The notes under the pieces: model-generated
The model's input: only the letters and a program-made list of their open reading frames with translations
Database searches by the model: none
Told to the model about the DNA's origin: nothing
Position numbers and translations under genes: made by a program
Source: Aquimarina aggregata
Lineage (GTDB): Bacteria; Bacteroidota; Bacteroidia; Flavobacteriales; Flavobacteriaceae
NCBI RefSeq assembly: GCF_001632745.1
Contig: NZ_LQRT01000024.1
Location: 248,001-312,000 of the forward strand
Length of the DNA stretch: 64,000 nucleotides
Direction of reading: 5' to 3'
In this document: positions 55,026-64,000 of the stretch, piece after piece
Position numbering within the stretch: position 1 is the stretch's first letter
Layout of the letters: each line of letters starts with the position of its first letter

Positions 55026-57598
55026 TAGTACCTACCGTTAAAGAACCAGTACAGCTAAAAGTTAATTCAATTTATCAAGAAAGAACGATTCAAGTCTTCA
55101 TTGAAAAGCTACAATCAAAAAAGAAACTTATCCAAGAAATCGATCCGGGAGCATCTGATCTTAGTGGTGAAATTCAAAAATTGAACAGTGCATTTTCAGC
55201 AATGATTAAGAGTAAAATCGATTTTGGCACTTTTGATTTAGATAATGAACAGCATTTTAGTACATTCTATTTTCATATAAGAAAAATAATATCTAGTGGT
55301 GGAGTTTCTGATATTGAAGAAGAAGAACAGACAGTAAAGGAACAAAGGTGGGCTGCTAAAAAACAAAAGTCTCCAAAACCAGAAAACACATTTGAAACAG
55401 CGATAGTTGGAGCAGGAGCTGCGGCTGCTTATCATCTTACTTCTTTGGGAAAATCACATGATTTCTCAAATACACTACTCATTGGAACACAACAACCATG
55501 GAAAGTTACCCGTGGTCCAGGAAAAATAGGACACCCTCTTCACATGATTACACCTTTTCGGGATATCCTTAACCTTGAAGATGAAGATTTTGCTGACCGA
55601 AATGACTTTTCTGACTTACTAACTAAAGTATTTAGAGAGTTGATTCCAGAAGATAATTGGAAACAAACTCTTGTATCTGCTGTAAATAAGATTAAAATTA
55701 CTGAAACTTTCTACAAAATTAGTGCTGGTGATACTGATTATTATGCCCAAAAAGTAATATATGCAATCGGTGCAGGGCCACACCTTGAACCTAGTAAAAT
55801 TAATCGTCATGAACCAAAAGATACAAACGCTTCTCGAATAATGGACATGGATCGATTTACTCGTACAAAGGCAGGTGTTGAAGAAACTTTACCACTAGGC
55901 GTAACACAAAAAGATCCTGGTGATGTGAATGTGATAGTAGTTGGCCCAAACGCAGGTATTGATGTTGTATCTGATGTTAAACAGCGAGGGTATAAAGTGC
56001 AATGGTTGGTAGGTAGTAAAGCTCCACGGTTTTTTCAAGGAACTCCTAATGAGCTTGCACGACTTGCCTATGAAAAGGAAAACGCAGGATATATTGGTTA
56101 TTATGATTCGGCTATAGAATCAAGTAATGGTGTAGATGTTATCTATACAAACCCAAGAACAAAAAAAGTAGAAGGAACTCTTAAAGGTGACTTACTTGTT
56201 TATGCTATTGGCCCTGATATGGATGCTCCTGGCGGGCCACGAAGTATACTTAGCAAAGACATTCAAAAATCACTAAGACCAGATTATGATGATAATCAAC
56301 GGTTTCAATCTTCTGATGAAACAGAACCCGTAATGACTGTATTGGGGCTCAAGACTCCACCACAACATAAACCTGCCCATCATCAATTAGATGGTCATGC
56401 TAAAGGGCTTGTCAGAATGGCGACTACGTACAATCAACTCATTTATGATGTCGTTAAACATAAACATGGTGTTGATATTGGGCGAATGATGAATGGAATT
56501 GCACAGGAGTATAATGACATGCTGACAGGACATGAAAATAGTGATGAAAAAACTTTAAACATAGGGTTTAATTTTAGTGAGGTTTATCGGACAATTGAAG
56601 ATTTTAGGAGAATATGGGAGAGAGATCAGGAGATCGAAAACCCTACTGAGGCTATGGTTAACGTAATTGACCAATTTCAGGATGAACTTAATGAAGCTGT
56701 TAAAGATGCAATATATTACAATCGTGAACATGATGCCATGCAAGACAAAAATGATGATACTTCATTACAGGTTATTGGTGCTTCGGCATTTCGCTTAGGA
56801 GCAGAGGTAGAAGAAGACTATATCGATCGAGAAGGTATATTTGCCCGTGATGGGTATCATGAACTTACAAAATTGCGAGAGATTTATCATGATCTCGATC
56901 CGTTAGAAGGAAGTGAAGAAAATGTAAAGATCGGACGTATGATTGGTTATATGATGGATGAAGTTTGTGAAGAATTTGCTAATACCCTCCCAGATTTCCG
57001 TGAAGAAATTATGGTAAACTTGTTATTTGCCGACCGCAGTCAGGATATTCACGATCTCGCAAAAATGGGAACATTAACGGAAGGGTATGCAAATGCAATC
57101 AATAAATTCTTGAATGCTATACAAAGTGGAACCAGAGCCTTACTTAGATATAATCGCGCTGCTATTTATTGGACGAAAGCTATGAAAACTAAAGGCAGGC
57201 GAGGAGATACAACTACTGCTACATCTGGTATGAAAGGTATACCTGATTCTTTGCCAATGAATATGCTTGTGGCCGAACAATTGACCCCAATTCGAGCTGC
57301 AACTGCTTCTAAAAATGCTCATGTTTCTTCTTTTTCTGAAACTGGAGTTAACTTTACCGTTGATGACCAAACCGAGATTCGAGTGCATATTGCTACCCAC
57401 TACCCTGGTATTCCAGAAAAAACAGCAGATGAAGTCGCACTACAAATTGTTGATGATCGAAAACGTAAAGATCAGGAAGCTCCACTACCACTCATGGAAA
57501 CCGAAGATGATATTCAAACAATGAAATCCCGAACGCATCGAGCTCGTAAGTTTCAACAAAAATGGGAGACACATCTCCGAAGATTGAATCTATTGTAA
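55007..57598 (+). CDS. FAD/NAD(P)-binding domain, C-terminal part of the eCIS cargo protein
   Basis: About 863 residues in the -1 frame, with no convincing start of its own. The first Met is at 55202, an in-frame TTG is at 55181, and neither has a ribosome-binding site. The sequence upstream of these (RLVVPTVKEPVQLKVNSIYQ) looks coding and echoes the first half (KSVVPTVAQK). The Rossmann motif AIVGAGAAAAYHL and a second VIVVGPNAGIDVV indicate an FAD/NAD(P)-binding oxidoreductase fold. The C-terminal 400 residues are helical and unknown. Probably the enzymatic effector part delivered by the injection system. Confidence 0.8.
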   Translation, partial: KKNSRLVVPTVKEPVQLKVNSIYQERTIQVFIEKLQSKKKLIQEIDPGASDLSGEIQKLNSAFSAMIKSKIDFGTFDLDNEQHFSTFYFHIRKIISSGGVSDIEEEEQTVKEQRWAAKKQKSPKPENTFETAIVGAGAAAAYHLTSLGKSHDFSNTLLIGTQQPWKVTRGPGKIGHPLHMITPFRDILNLEDEDFADRNDFSDLLTKVFRELIPEDNWKQTLVSAVNKIKITETFYKISAGDTDYYAQKVIYAIGAGPHLEPSKINRHEPKDTNASRIMDMDRFTRTKAGVEETLPLGVTQKDPGDVNVIVVGPNAGIDVVSDVKQRGYKVQWLVGSKAPRFFQGTPNELARLAYEKENAGYIGYYDSAIESSNGVDVIYTNPRTKKVEGTLKGDLLVYAIGPDMDAPGGPRSILSKDIQKSLRPDYDDNQRFQSSDETEPVMTVLGLKTPPQHKPAHHQLDGHAKGLVRMATTYNQLIYDVVKHKHGVDIGRMMNGIAQEYNDMLTGHENSDEKTLNIGFNFSEVYRTIEDFRRIWERDQEIENPTEAMVNVIDQFQDELNEAVKDAIYYNREHDAMQDKNDDTSLQVIGASAFRLGAEVEEDYIDREGIFARDGYHELTKLREIYHDLDPLEGSEENVKIGRMIGYMMDEVCEEFANTLPDFREEIMVNLLFADRSQDIHDLAKMGTLTEGYANAINKFLNAIQSGTRALLRYNRAAIYWTKAMKTKGRRGDTTTATSGMKGIPDSLPMNMLVAEQLTPIRAATASKNAHVSSFSETGVNFTVDDQTEIRVHIATHYPGIPEKTADEVALQIVDDRKRKDQEAPLPLMETEDDIQTMKSRTHRARKFQQKWETHLRRLNLL

Positions 57599-57710
57599 TG
57601 AGTATATTTTTTTCTGGAATTTTCCTTAAGGTTTTATTTACTAATGTTTAGTAAGTAAAATTAATTGTGTTAAAACGAAAAAATATTATAAGCACTACTT
57701 TTAAGCACCA

Positions 57711-60056
57711 TTAAGGCAAATTACTGCGTTTAAATTTTCCGTTAAATGCTAGTCTTACTAAAATACCACCAATAATTAAAGAAGGGATAGCAATCTCGAA
57801 CACAACATCTAATCCAGAATCTCCTTGATTAGATGCTCCTATAGAGGGGTGTCTGGGATCCAGGTATAAGCCAGCCAAAAAAGAGGTTAACCCCAACAAT
57901 AATAAGAGTATAGACACCCGGCTAATCATAATTCGTTTTTTCTCACTTTGACTATCAAACCTGCTTAAATGATACATCCAAAACAATAAAACAGTTAATA
58001 TTACAACACACAGTATGGCGAATCTATAAGCAGATATCGAGTAAAAAAACCATCTTTTGATTAAAGATTGACAAGTATCTTTGTCATTAAGAAGTTTGTT
58101 ATCCTCGTCTTCTATGGTACTACTACTTGTATTGGTTTTATACTTCAATTTTGGTCGTACTGCCCAATGGGTATCTTGCATAAATACGCCAAAATATCCA
58201 GATTTAACTTTTGTAGAATCATACACTTGTTGCTGATCCCAAATACCAGTCCAATCATTCTTTTTAAATATCCCAAAGTCATGATCTTCGGGTCTGTAGG
58301 TACAATATTCTGTCTTTTTGCTTTTAGGATTTTTATCTTCATTAGTCAAAATTTCAACTAAAGTAGTTCCTATGGCATCCCATAAATCGGCATACCCATC
58401 ATCATACCCTAGACCGCGTATTGAAACTCCGCCAAGGTTATTTTCTAATGCCCATTTATATTTTAAAGATAAGCTTTGACTGTTTTCATACCAGATTTGT
58501 CGATATTCTGGTTCATCGTCTTTATACAAGCCTTGTTCTGTAATATCCAGATATGCTGCGACCTGAATAGAATCAAATCCAGTAACGATTGTTCTGCCTG
58601 GCGCGTAGTTATTTTGATATGTGGTAATAATTTTGTTGTACTTAATATCTTTGCCCTTGGTACTTGTAATTACAGATCCTAAAAAATCTTCAACATGCCA
58701 ATCAATACCCAAGTACGATACCGACATGATAAGTTTATGTGTAGGGATTTTTCCGTTGCTATAAAAATTTATAGTTGATGCTATAGTACGTTGCCCATAT
58801 CTATCACTATTGTACAAAGGACTAGATGCTAATGCTAGTTTATTTTTTAGAGGTGTCATTCTATCGGTTAATACCAAATAGTAATCAACCATTGGGTTAA
58901 GTTTCTTAAAGTTGTAAGCACTTATGTGTTTAAGGTTAGTAGTACTGGATATTGCAGGGATTGTTATATTTAGCGTAATTTCTTCACCGATTTCTTTTAA
59001 TCTTCGGTGAAGTTCATCTATAAACAGTGTAAAAAGACCATCATAGGTTACAGGGATATTTTCAAAGAAAATATTGACTCCATTTAGTTGATTTCTTTCA
59101 ATCAATATTTCTAATTCTTCAAAAAAGACCATTTGCGCTTCTGCACTATTTAAAAACCTAGCAATTTGTGATGGTTTTTTATTATATACCGTTAAATGAA
59201 CATCACTACATTTACTTTGTGCAAATTCTATAACGCCTCCTGATTTTTCAAATTCGTCTATAACCGATGGGTTGGCGCATCGCCCGGATGCGGTTAACTT
59301 ATAACCGTATAAATTAATGGCAGATAAATAATTATAATTATAATTTTTAAATTCTGTTTTATTCCACGAGTTATGCCATCCTATAATATTTGTTTTCAGA
59401 TGTAAACACTGCTTTAGAACATCTAGACTATCTTTCTTTGTAAAACTTTCAGAAAATATACCCTCACAATTACAGGAGTACTGAACGCCTCTAAGTTCTT
59501 TTAATAAAACTTGAATACTATCTCTTAGTTGTTGTTTTGCTTTACTGGTACTATCTGTCTTTTCTTGAATTACAGAGGTCATTTGCACTTTTAGAGAATC
59601 GATAACTGTTTTAGAAGCTTTTTTGTCCAAATCATATGCAACAATTATAGAATCTATCTTTTTTCCAAAAGATTCATTCTCTGTATTGATAAAATCATTC
59701 GTAGTTTTAATAGCATCGATATCTCCTTGTATGGCATCAAGGTTCTTCATGATTTCATTTACTGTTTCGGGATCAATTTTTAGCTTTTCTTTTTCAATAA
59801 GATCTAACATGAACTTATAAACACGCTCTTTCTCATTTCTATTTCTGTTTTCTCTAAACTTAATTGCTTGTAGAATTTTTTTGAGACCTGTTGGACTTTT
59901 AACAGCTTCTAAAGAATCTAATTCAATTTGAGAAGGAGCTATTTTAACTTTATCCTGAGCTGCAATTTCTTTTGGAAAAATTAAGGCACCTATAAGTAGT
60001 ATGAATATAAATCCAATTTTAAAAACCTGTTTTTCTATATGTATTGGTTCATTCAT
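57711..60056 (-). CDS. GH18-like membrane protein of the eCIS locus
   Basis: 781 residues. N-terminal helix (IGFIFILLIGALIFPKEIAA), coiled coil (about 60-190), and a GH18 (chitinase-like) barrel (about 195-600) with NIIGWHNSWNK, HISAYNFKKLNPMVDYYLVL and GGVSIRGLGYDDG. The catalytic strand reads NGVNIFFE (325-332) where active enzymes have DGxDxDxE: the Glu is kept but the Asp residues are lost. Three C-terminal helices follow (about 685-775). It is 37 bp after the tape-measure gene, on the same strand. It probably binds glycans or anchors the system rather than hydrolysing chitin. Confidence 0.8.
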   Translation of the reverse strand: MNEPIHIEKQVFKIGFIFILLIGALIFPKEIAAQDKVKIAPSQIELDSLEAVKSPTGLKKILQAIKFRENRNRNEKERVYKFMLDLIEKEKLKIDPETVNEIMKNLDAIQGDIDAIKTTNDFINTENESFGKKIDSIIVAYDLDKKASKTVIDSLKVQMTSVIQEKTDSTSKAKQQLRDSIQVLLKELRGVQYSCNCEGIFSESFTKKDSLDVLKQCLHLKTNIIGWHNSWNKTEFKNYNYNYLSAINLYGYKLTASGRCANPSVIDEFEKSGGVIEFAQSKCSDVHLTVYNKKPSQIARFLNSAEAQMVFFEELEILIERNQLNGVNIFFENIPVTYDGLFTLFIDELHRRLKEIGEEITLNITIPAISSTTNLKHISAYNFKKLNPMVDYYLVLTDRMTPLKNKLALASSPLYNSDRYGQRTIASTINFYSNGKIPTHKLIMSVSYLGIDWHVEDFLGSVITSTKGKDIKYNKIITTYQNNYAPGRTIVTGFDSIQVAAYLDITEQGLYKDDEPEYRQIWYENSQSLSLKYKWALENNLGGVSIRGLGYDDGYADLWDAIGTTLVEILTNEDKNPKSKKTEYCTYRPEDHDFGIFKKNDWTGIWDQQQVYDSTKVKSGYFGVFMQDTHWAVRPKLKYKTNTSSSTIEDEDNKLLNDKDTCQSLIKRWFFYSISAYRFAILCVVILTVLLFWMYHLSRFDSQSEKKRIMISRVSILLLLLGLTSFLAGLYLDPRHPSIGASNQGDSGLDVVFEIAIPSLIIGGILVRLAFNGKFKRSNLP

Positions 60057-60093
60057 ACCTATAATTTTTTACAATTAATAGTTAAGCATATTG

Positions 60094-63000
60094 TTATATC
60101 CATTCTACAAATAATGGTTTTTTCATCCATGGAAGTTTCACTAACGAAATATTCCAGGAAATAGAACTAAGCAGAACATCTACACCTTTTTTTTCGACTT
60201 TAAGGGTTATTTGTTCCTCTTCAAATTTTAAAACTCCTTCTCTTTGTAAGAAGGTTTCTTGAATGCCTTCTGGAGATGAATTTTTAACCTTTTCCCAATT
60301 ATTAATTACTCCATACAATAGACTATATGCCATATCTTTTTCTTCTTGAGATAGTATAGTAAAGGGCGGTAAATGTTCTTGAGATGGCATTCCTACTAAA
60401 ATCTTATTTAACACTAATTGATGTTCTGGGAAATCTATTGTAGAATACGCTAGATACTGAAGCATGTAAACGGCTTTATGCATACTATCTAGGTCTACAA
60501 ATGCTCTGTTTTTTACAAGCGTAAAATGTTCAAATAGTCGAGTTAGAAAAGGCCATAAAATGATCAAGCCAGCGTTGTAAATTTGAACTTCTATACCTGT
60601 TTCTTCTTCTGGTATTAAATTGTTTTCTAGATTATTTCTGTAATTATCTATTTCAGGTTCTGATGTTTCAGTTTGAAATAGTTTTACTAATCCCTTAGGA
60701 AAAGTTAATTGGTCCTTATTTTTAGAAGATTGAACAAGTTTATAGACTGTTGTTAACGTATCGTCCCAATCAACTTGCTGATACTTACTTTTTACGTATT
60801 TTATAAAATCATGATGAAATTGCTCGGTTATTTCTTTAGTGTCATCATTATAATACTCAAAACTAAACTCATACACTATACGTCGCCAGCGAGTTGGATT
60901 AATATTCCGGAAATAAAAATATGAAGACAATGCTATGTATTCTCTAACCTGATCTGCGATTTTTAATTTCTCTTTGCTCCAAACAGTTAAAATCTCATTA
61001 TCATCCAAAGAATAAAGATGTTTAGATAGTAGGTGAGTGTCTTTATAGTCTTTTTGAATTAATTGAGCTATGCTAATAGGTGCATCTGGTTTTAGAATGC
61101 TATTGGGTACTAAATTTAAGCTTGTTTTTTCTTCTTTCTTTTTAAGTGATTTCTTCCAAAGTGTTTTTAGAGATGTGTCATTCGGGATTAATTGATCAAA
61201 TTCATTAATTAGTGCAATTGGTAATTGATGTGCTAATTTATCCAAAGTATACTTTTCTTTTTCTAATTGAAAAAAGGCTTCCTTAAACTCTTTAGGAAAA
61301 AGTTTTTTTCTTTTTTTTATCTGAATAAATAGCTCAGATATCACTGAAGTATTAGACCACCACGGGAAAAACCTGTTGTTTGCATAAAACTTAAGGATTG
61401 AGATGTAATATTGAACTTCTTGGGATGAGTTTTTGGTAGCTAACGTGTCGTTAGATATTATATGCTTATCTGTAGTAAAGTGGTCAGATGTTTTTGTTTC
61501 TTTTTTATGTACTTCATTTGACCACTGTATCACTGTATTTTTTACGTCACCTAATTTTGATACTTTTATTTCTTCGATGATGTCGTCGAAAGCGTACTCT
61601 TTGTTTACATCTGTTAAGCTTTGACGCAAATAATTCATAAATGCCTCGATAAAAGTTTGTAGAGTGTGTTCTTTTTCTTCAATAAAAATTGAAATCCCAA
61701 AACGTAACACTATAGATTTCCAAAAGGTCTCATCTATTATGTTTGACACCTTTCCTGGTGAAAATGAAATAAGATGATTTAGATAAGGTCGTGTTTGTTT
61801 GGTCCAGAACGCAAATGCTTTTGGAATTTGATAATCTTTAGTAATAGAAACAACTTTCTTAAATAGAATTTGATTACCTATGATAAAGGCAAGAAGTGTT
61901 CTAAAATTTGTGGTATTAGATTTATTTAGATACTCAGGAGATTTTTCTAACGCTATATCTGTTGTATTTTTTTTGTATGACACAGTAGGAGGCGAATACC
62001 CAAAGAGCTGTGATAAGATAAAATATTCCTTTTTAAAAAAATAGATCAAATATTTCTCAAAAATATCTGTAGAAGTATGTTCGGTTACTATTTGAACTCT
62101 TTTAATTAACATTTCAGAAATGTTGTTTCTTTCAAGTAGAACAACTAAAAATTGATCTTTTCTCTCAAGAACTTCATTAAGTAATTTTTGAACGTCTTTA
62201 AGGCGTAAATCATAAAATGTTTCAGGCAATTGGCCAGAGATTAAATAGTGCCCTATGATTTTATGCCTATAAATAGTAAGATAACCCTCTGTAAAAGCAA
62301 CTTTGTTTTTAGACTTGCTTTCGAATTGTAGTGATTCATTTTCTTTTTTAGAAAGTAGATTCTGTATGTGTGAGATCTCTGCAAATTGTTTTTCTTCGGC
62401 AATTAACCTCTTTATCTTATGAAGATCAATTTGGCCTTGTGCCGTTACAAATTTTTTAAGATTAGCACTAATTTTATGATTTTTTACGCCTGATGCATAC
62501 ATTAGAAATATGATATATTCTTCTTTATCAAATACTCTAATAGTATTTTCATTATAATATAGGATTGTTGATATTACAAGTTTCTTTATCGCTAATGTAG
62601 GTTTTTGAAGTACGTCATTTTTATCTTGCAGTATCAGATGGTTTGTAAATGAAATTAGTAACCGTATAAGCTCATCTGCAGTATGCTGATAGTATAATTT
62701 TAAAATTTGTTGTATTCCCTTTTTAGTAAGGTTATCAAATAAAACATCTCTTTTTTCTTTATGTTCAAGAACTTCTTTAATCTGCTTTTTTAAAAGTCTG
62801 CGAGTTGTCTTTTTAAAATCAATATTATCTGAGTTTAGTAGTGTTATAAGTTCATTAACGGTAAGTTGTTTTTTCTTGTGTGATATTAATTCAGGAACAT
62901 CTTTATATTGGGATGTTGTTAATGTGTCGACTATTAAATTTACTGTAGTTTCGTTTTCTGTATATGTTTTGATAGAGTTTAATAACAGTTGAGGGGTTGT

Positions 63001-64000
63001 ATTAAAATCTTTTAGAACTTTATGAATAATAACATCTAAAAAATGTTTTTTAGTAAAGACCTCACTTGTTTTTGTACATAAATAGTTTAGTATATAGAAA
63101 TTGATTTTTTGTAAAACATCATGAGTGTTAAATTCATTAAAACCACCTGCATTTTTGATGTGCATCAGAATTTTTTTGACCTCTAAAATCCATGTGCTAT
63201 TATTGGCATCTTGTACTTGTAATACTTGGTCAAAAAGTTGCGGTGATAAACTAGCCACTATTCTTTTTGTCACTTGCTCATTTTTACTATGGATCAGTAG
63301 CATTTTTCTGAAAGTATCTCTTGATTGATCAAGAGCTTTAAGAACGAGTTCTTCTATAGTAATAGAGGAATCTACCCAGAAAGGAAGATATCCTTTATCA
63401 AAATACTGAGCGATTGCATTAATTAAATAGCTATCTGGTTTAGAATCTTTATCTGCGGTATCCGAAACGAGAACCTTTTTTTTAGTTTCATTATTTTGTT
63501 GAGAGACTAAGCTAGTTTTGGTTTCTCGAGTTTTAAAAGCTTTTTTTTCTGTAAACAAAACAGGATCAATGTTTGATGTAATAATTTTAAAATTCTCGAG
63601 CCTTTGTTTTACTAATGCAGTGGTAGTTACATTTCCTGTATAGGTGTTAATAGATTTTATCAAGGGTTGCGGCTGTAAATTAAAAACTCGCAATACATTG
63701 TTTAGTATAGTATCTAAGAAATTTGATTTATTAAAAGATACACTGGTTGTATTAAGTAGATATTGTAGTATAAAGAAATTGATTTTTTGTAAAAAATCAT
63801 AATCACTAAATTGATGAAATCTGTTGGCTGTTTTTGTGTGTATTAAAATTGCTCTAACTTCAAAAATCCATACATTATTTATTGCATCTTGTACTTGAAT
63901 TAGTTGATCAAAAAGCTCAGGAATTAAACTAGATGTTATTCTATTACTTATATTTTCATCCTTACCATTAGTGACTAGAGTTTTTATAAAAGCATTTTTA
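60094..64000 (-). CDS. contractile injection system tape-measure protein, 5' end beyond the window
   Basis: At least 1301 residues; the frame is open to base 64000 and has no proper start inside the window (the TTG at 63693 is mid-repeat). The C-terminus is diagnostic: YNAGLIILWPFLTRLFEHF, HQLVLNKILVGMP, SSPEGIQETFLQREG and LVKLPWMKKPLFVEW. It sets the length of the injection tube. Repeated units start with LPFW- or FPWW-like motifs (about residues 95 and 815 of the 63693 reading). A 226-residue tandem duplication lies at the N-terminal side. The upstream eCIS genes should lie right of the window. Confidence 0.95.
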   Translation of the reverse strand, partial: KNAFIKTLVTNGKDENISNRITSSLIPELFDQLIQVQDAINNVWIFEVRAILIHTKTANRFHQFSDYDFLQKINFFILQYLLNTTSVSFNKSNFLDTILNNVLRVFNLQPQPLIKSINTYTGNVTTTALVKQRLENFKIITSNIDPVLFTEKKAFKTRETKTSLVSQQNNETKKKVLVSDTADKDSKPDSYLINAIAQYFDKGYLPFWVDSSITIEELVLKALDQSRDTFRKMLLIHSKNEQVTKRIVASLSPQLFDQVLQVQDANNSTWILEVKKILMHIKNAGGFNEFNTHDVLQKINFYILNYLCTKTSEVFTKKHFLDVIIHKVLKDFNTTPQLLLNSIKTYTENETTVNLIVDTLTTSQYKDVPELISHKKKQLTVNELITLLNSDNIDFKKTTRRLLKKQIKEVLEHKEKRDVLFDNLTKKGIQQILKLYYQHTADELIRLLISFTNHLILQDKNDVLQKPTLAIKKLVISTILYYNENTIRVFDKEEYIIFLMYASGVKNHKISANLKKFVTAQGQIDLHKIKRLIAEEKQFAEISHIQNLLSKKENESLQFESKSKNKVAFTEGYLTIYRHKIIGHYLISGQLPETFYDLRLKDVQKLLNEVLERKDQFLVVLLERNNISEMLIKRVQIVTEHTSTDIFEKYLIYFFKKEYFILSQLFGYSPPTVSYKKNTTDIALEKSPEYLNKSNTTNFRTLLAFIIGNQILFKKVVSITKDYQIPKAFAFWTKQTRPYLNHLISFSPGKVSNIIDETFWKSIVLRFGISIFIEEKEHTLQTFIEAFMNYLRQSLTDVNKEYAFDDIIEEIKVSKLGDVKNTVIQWSNEVHKKETKTSDHFTTDKHIISNDTLATKNSSQEVQYYISILKFYANNRFFPWWSNTSVISELFIQIKKRKKLFPKEFKEAFFQLEKEKYTLDKLAHQLPIALINEFDQLIPNDTSLKTLWKKSLKKKEEKTSLNLVPNSILKPDAPISIAQLIQKDYKDTHLLSKHLYSLDDNEILTVWSKEKLKIADQVREYIALSSYFYFRNINPTRWRRIVYEFSFEYYNDDTKEITEQFHHDFIKYVKSKYQQVDWDDTLTTVYKLVQSSKNKDQLTFPKGLVKLFQTETSEPEIDNYRNNLENNLIPEEETGIEVQIYNAGLIILWPFLTRLFEHFTLVKNRAFVDLDSMHKAVYMLQYLAYSTIDFPEHQLVLNKILVGMPSQEHLPPFTILSQEEKDMAYSLLYGVINNWEKVKNSSPEGIQETFLQREGVLKFEEEQITLKVEKKGVDVLLSSISWNISLVKLPWMKKPLFVEWI

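Noticed and set aside
60094..63693. Treating 63693 as the start of the tape-measure gene
   Set aside because: The codon there is TTG in the middle of a repeat unit, and the same frame continues open with homologous repeat sequence to the window edge.
1..64000. CRISPR array
   Set aside because: No regularly spaced repeats of 25-40 bp with unique spacers and no cas genes were seen.

Overview
The window looks like chromosomal DNA of a marine member of the Flavobacteriaceae (Bacteroidota, Aquimarina-like). The reasons are low GC, the operon pdxA-DUF177-rpmF-fabH, RemA-style short promoters of the TTG-N18-TAnnTTTG type, Bacteroidota-type protein families (DUF5009, SPII lipoproteins, C39 ABC exporters of GG-leader peptides, AraC regulators with TPRs and a membrane helix) and dispersed flavobacterial intergenic repeats. 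The genus is inferred, not proven.

Layout. (1) 1-13.7 kb is backbone. It holds a fatty-acid/ribosome/PLP cluster (fabH, rpmF, DUF177, pdxA), riboflavin synthase, several lipoproteins, a DUF5009 acyltransferase-like membrane protein, a truncated LamG lipoprotein, an M28 peptidase, CorA, and a run of hypothetical genes with a DEDDh exonuclease. A small orphan GG-leader peptide lies at 13.57 kb. (2) 13.84-47.19 kb is an integrated genomic island of about 33 kb. A 47-bp direct repeat bounds it. The left copy is a 3' fragment of a CAU-anticodon tRNA gene and the right copy lies in the intact tRNA. A tyrosine integrase sits just inside the left end, and short TATGCAMA repeats lie inside both ends. 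(3) 47.3-53.7 kb is backbone again (methylmalonyl-CoA epimerase, rbfA, a LolC/E-type permease, dusB, lepA). (4) 54.2-64 kb belongs to an extracellular contractile injection system (eCIS). It holds a DUF4157-led cargo protein split by a -1 frameshift in an A10 run, a GH18-like membrane protein, and a giant tape-measure protein that runs off the right edge.

The island carries three cargo modules. The first (16.6-20.3 kb) is a Fic protein, a subtilisin-like protease, a GG-motif precursor peptide and a membrane-anchored AraC regulator. The second (22.2-28.5 kb) is a complete-looking ribosomal-peptide cluster: a Cys-rich GG-leader precursor, a hairpin, a 403-aa putative modifying enzyme with an HQxxH motif, a TonB-C-like lipoprotein, a TPR membrane protein, a C39-peptidase ABC exporter and its HlyD partner. 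The third (34.9-46 kb) is a defence cassette: a WYL regulator, an unknown protein, type I R-M genes hsdM-hsdS-(GIY-YIG-like)-hsdR, and a DUF262/DUF1524 restriction protein. Mobility genes (two small HTH proteins, a TOPRIM primase/helicase-like protein, a 46-bp perfect palindrome and four small ORFs) lie between the second and third modules. Degraded copies of an integrase and an IS3-type OrfA are also present.

All functional statements come from reading the translated sequences and from family knowledge. No database search was run.
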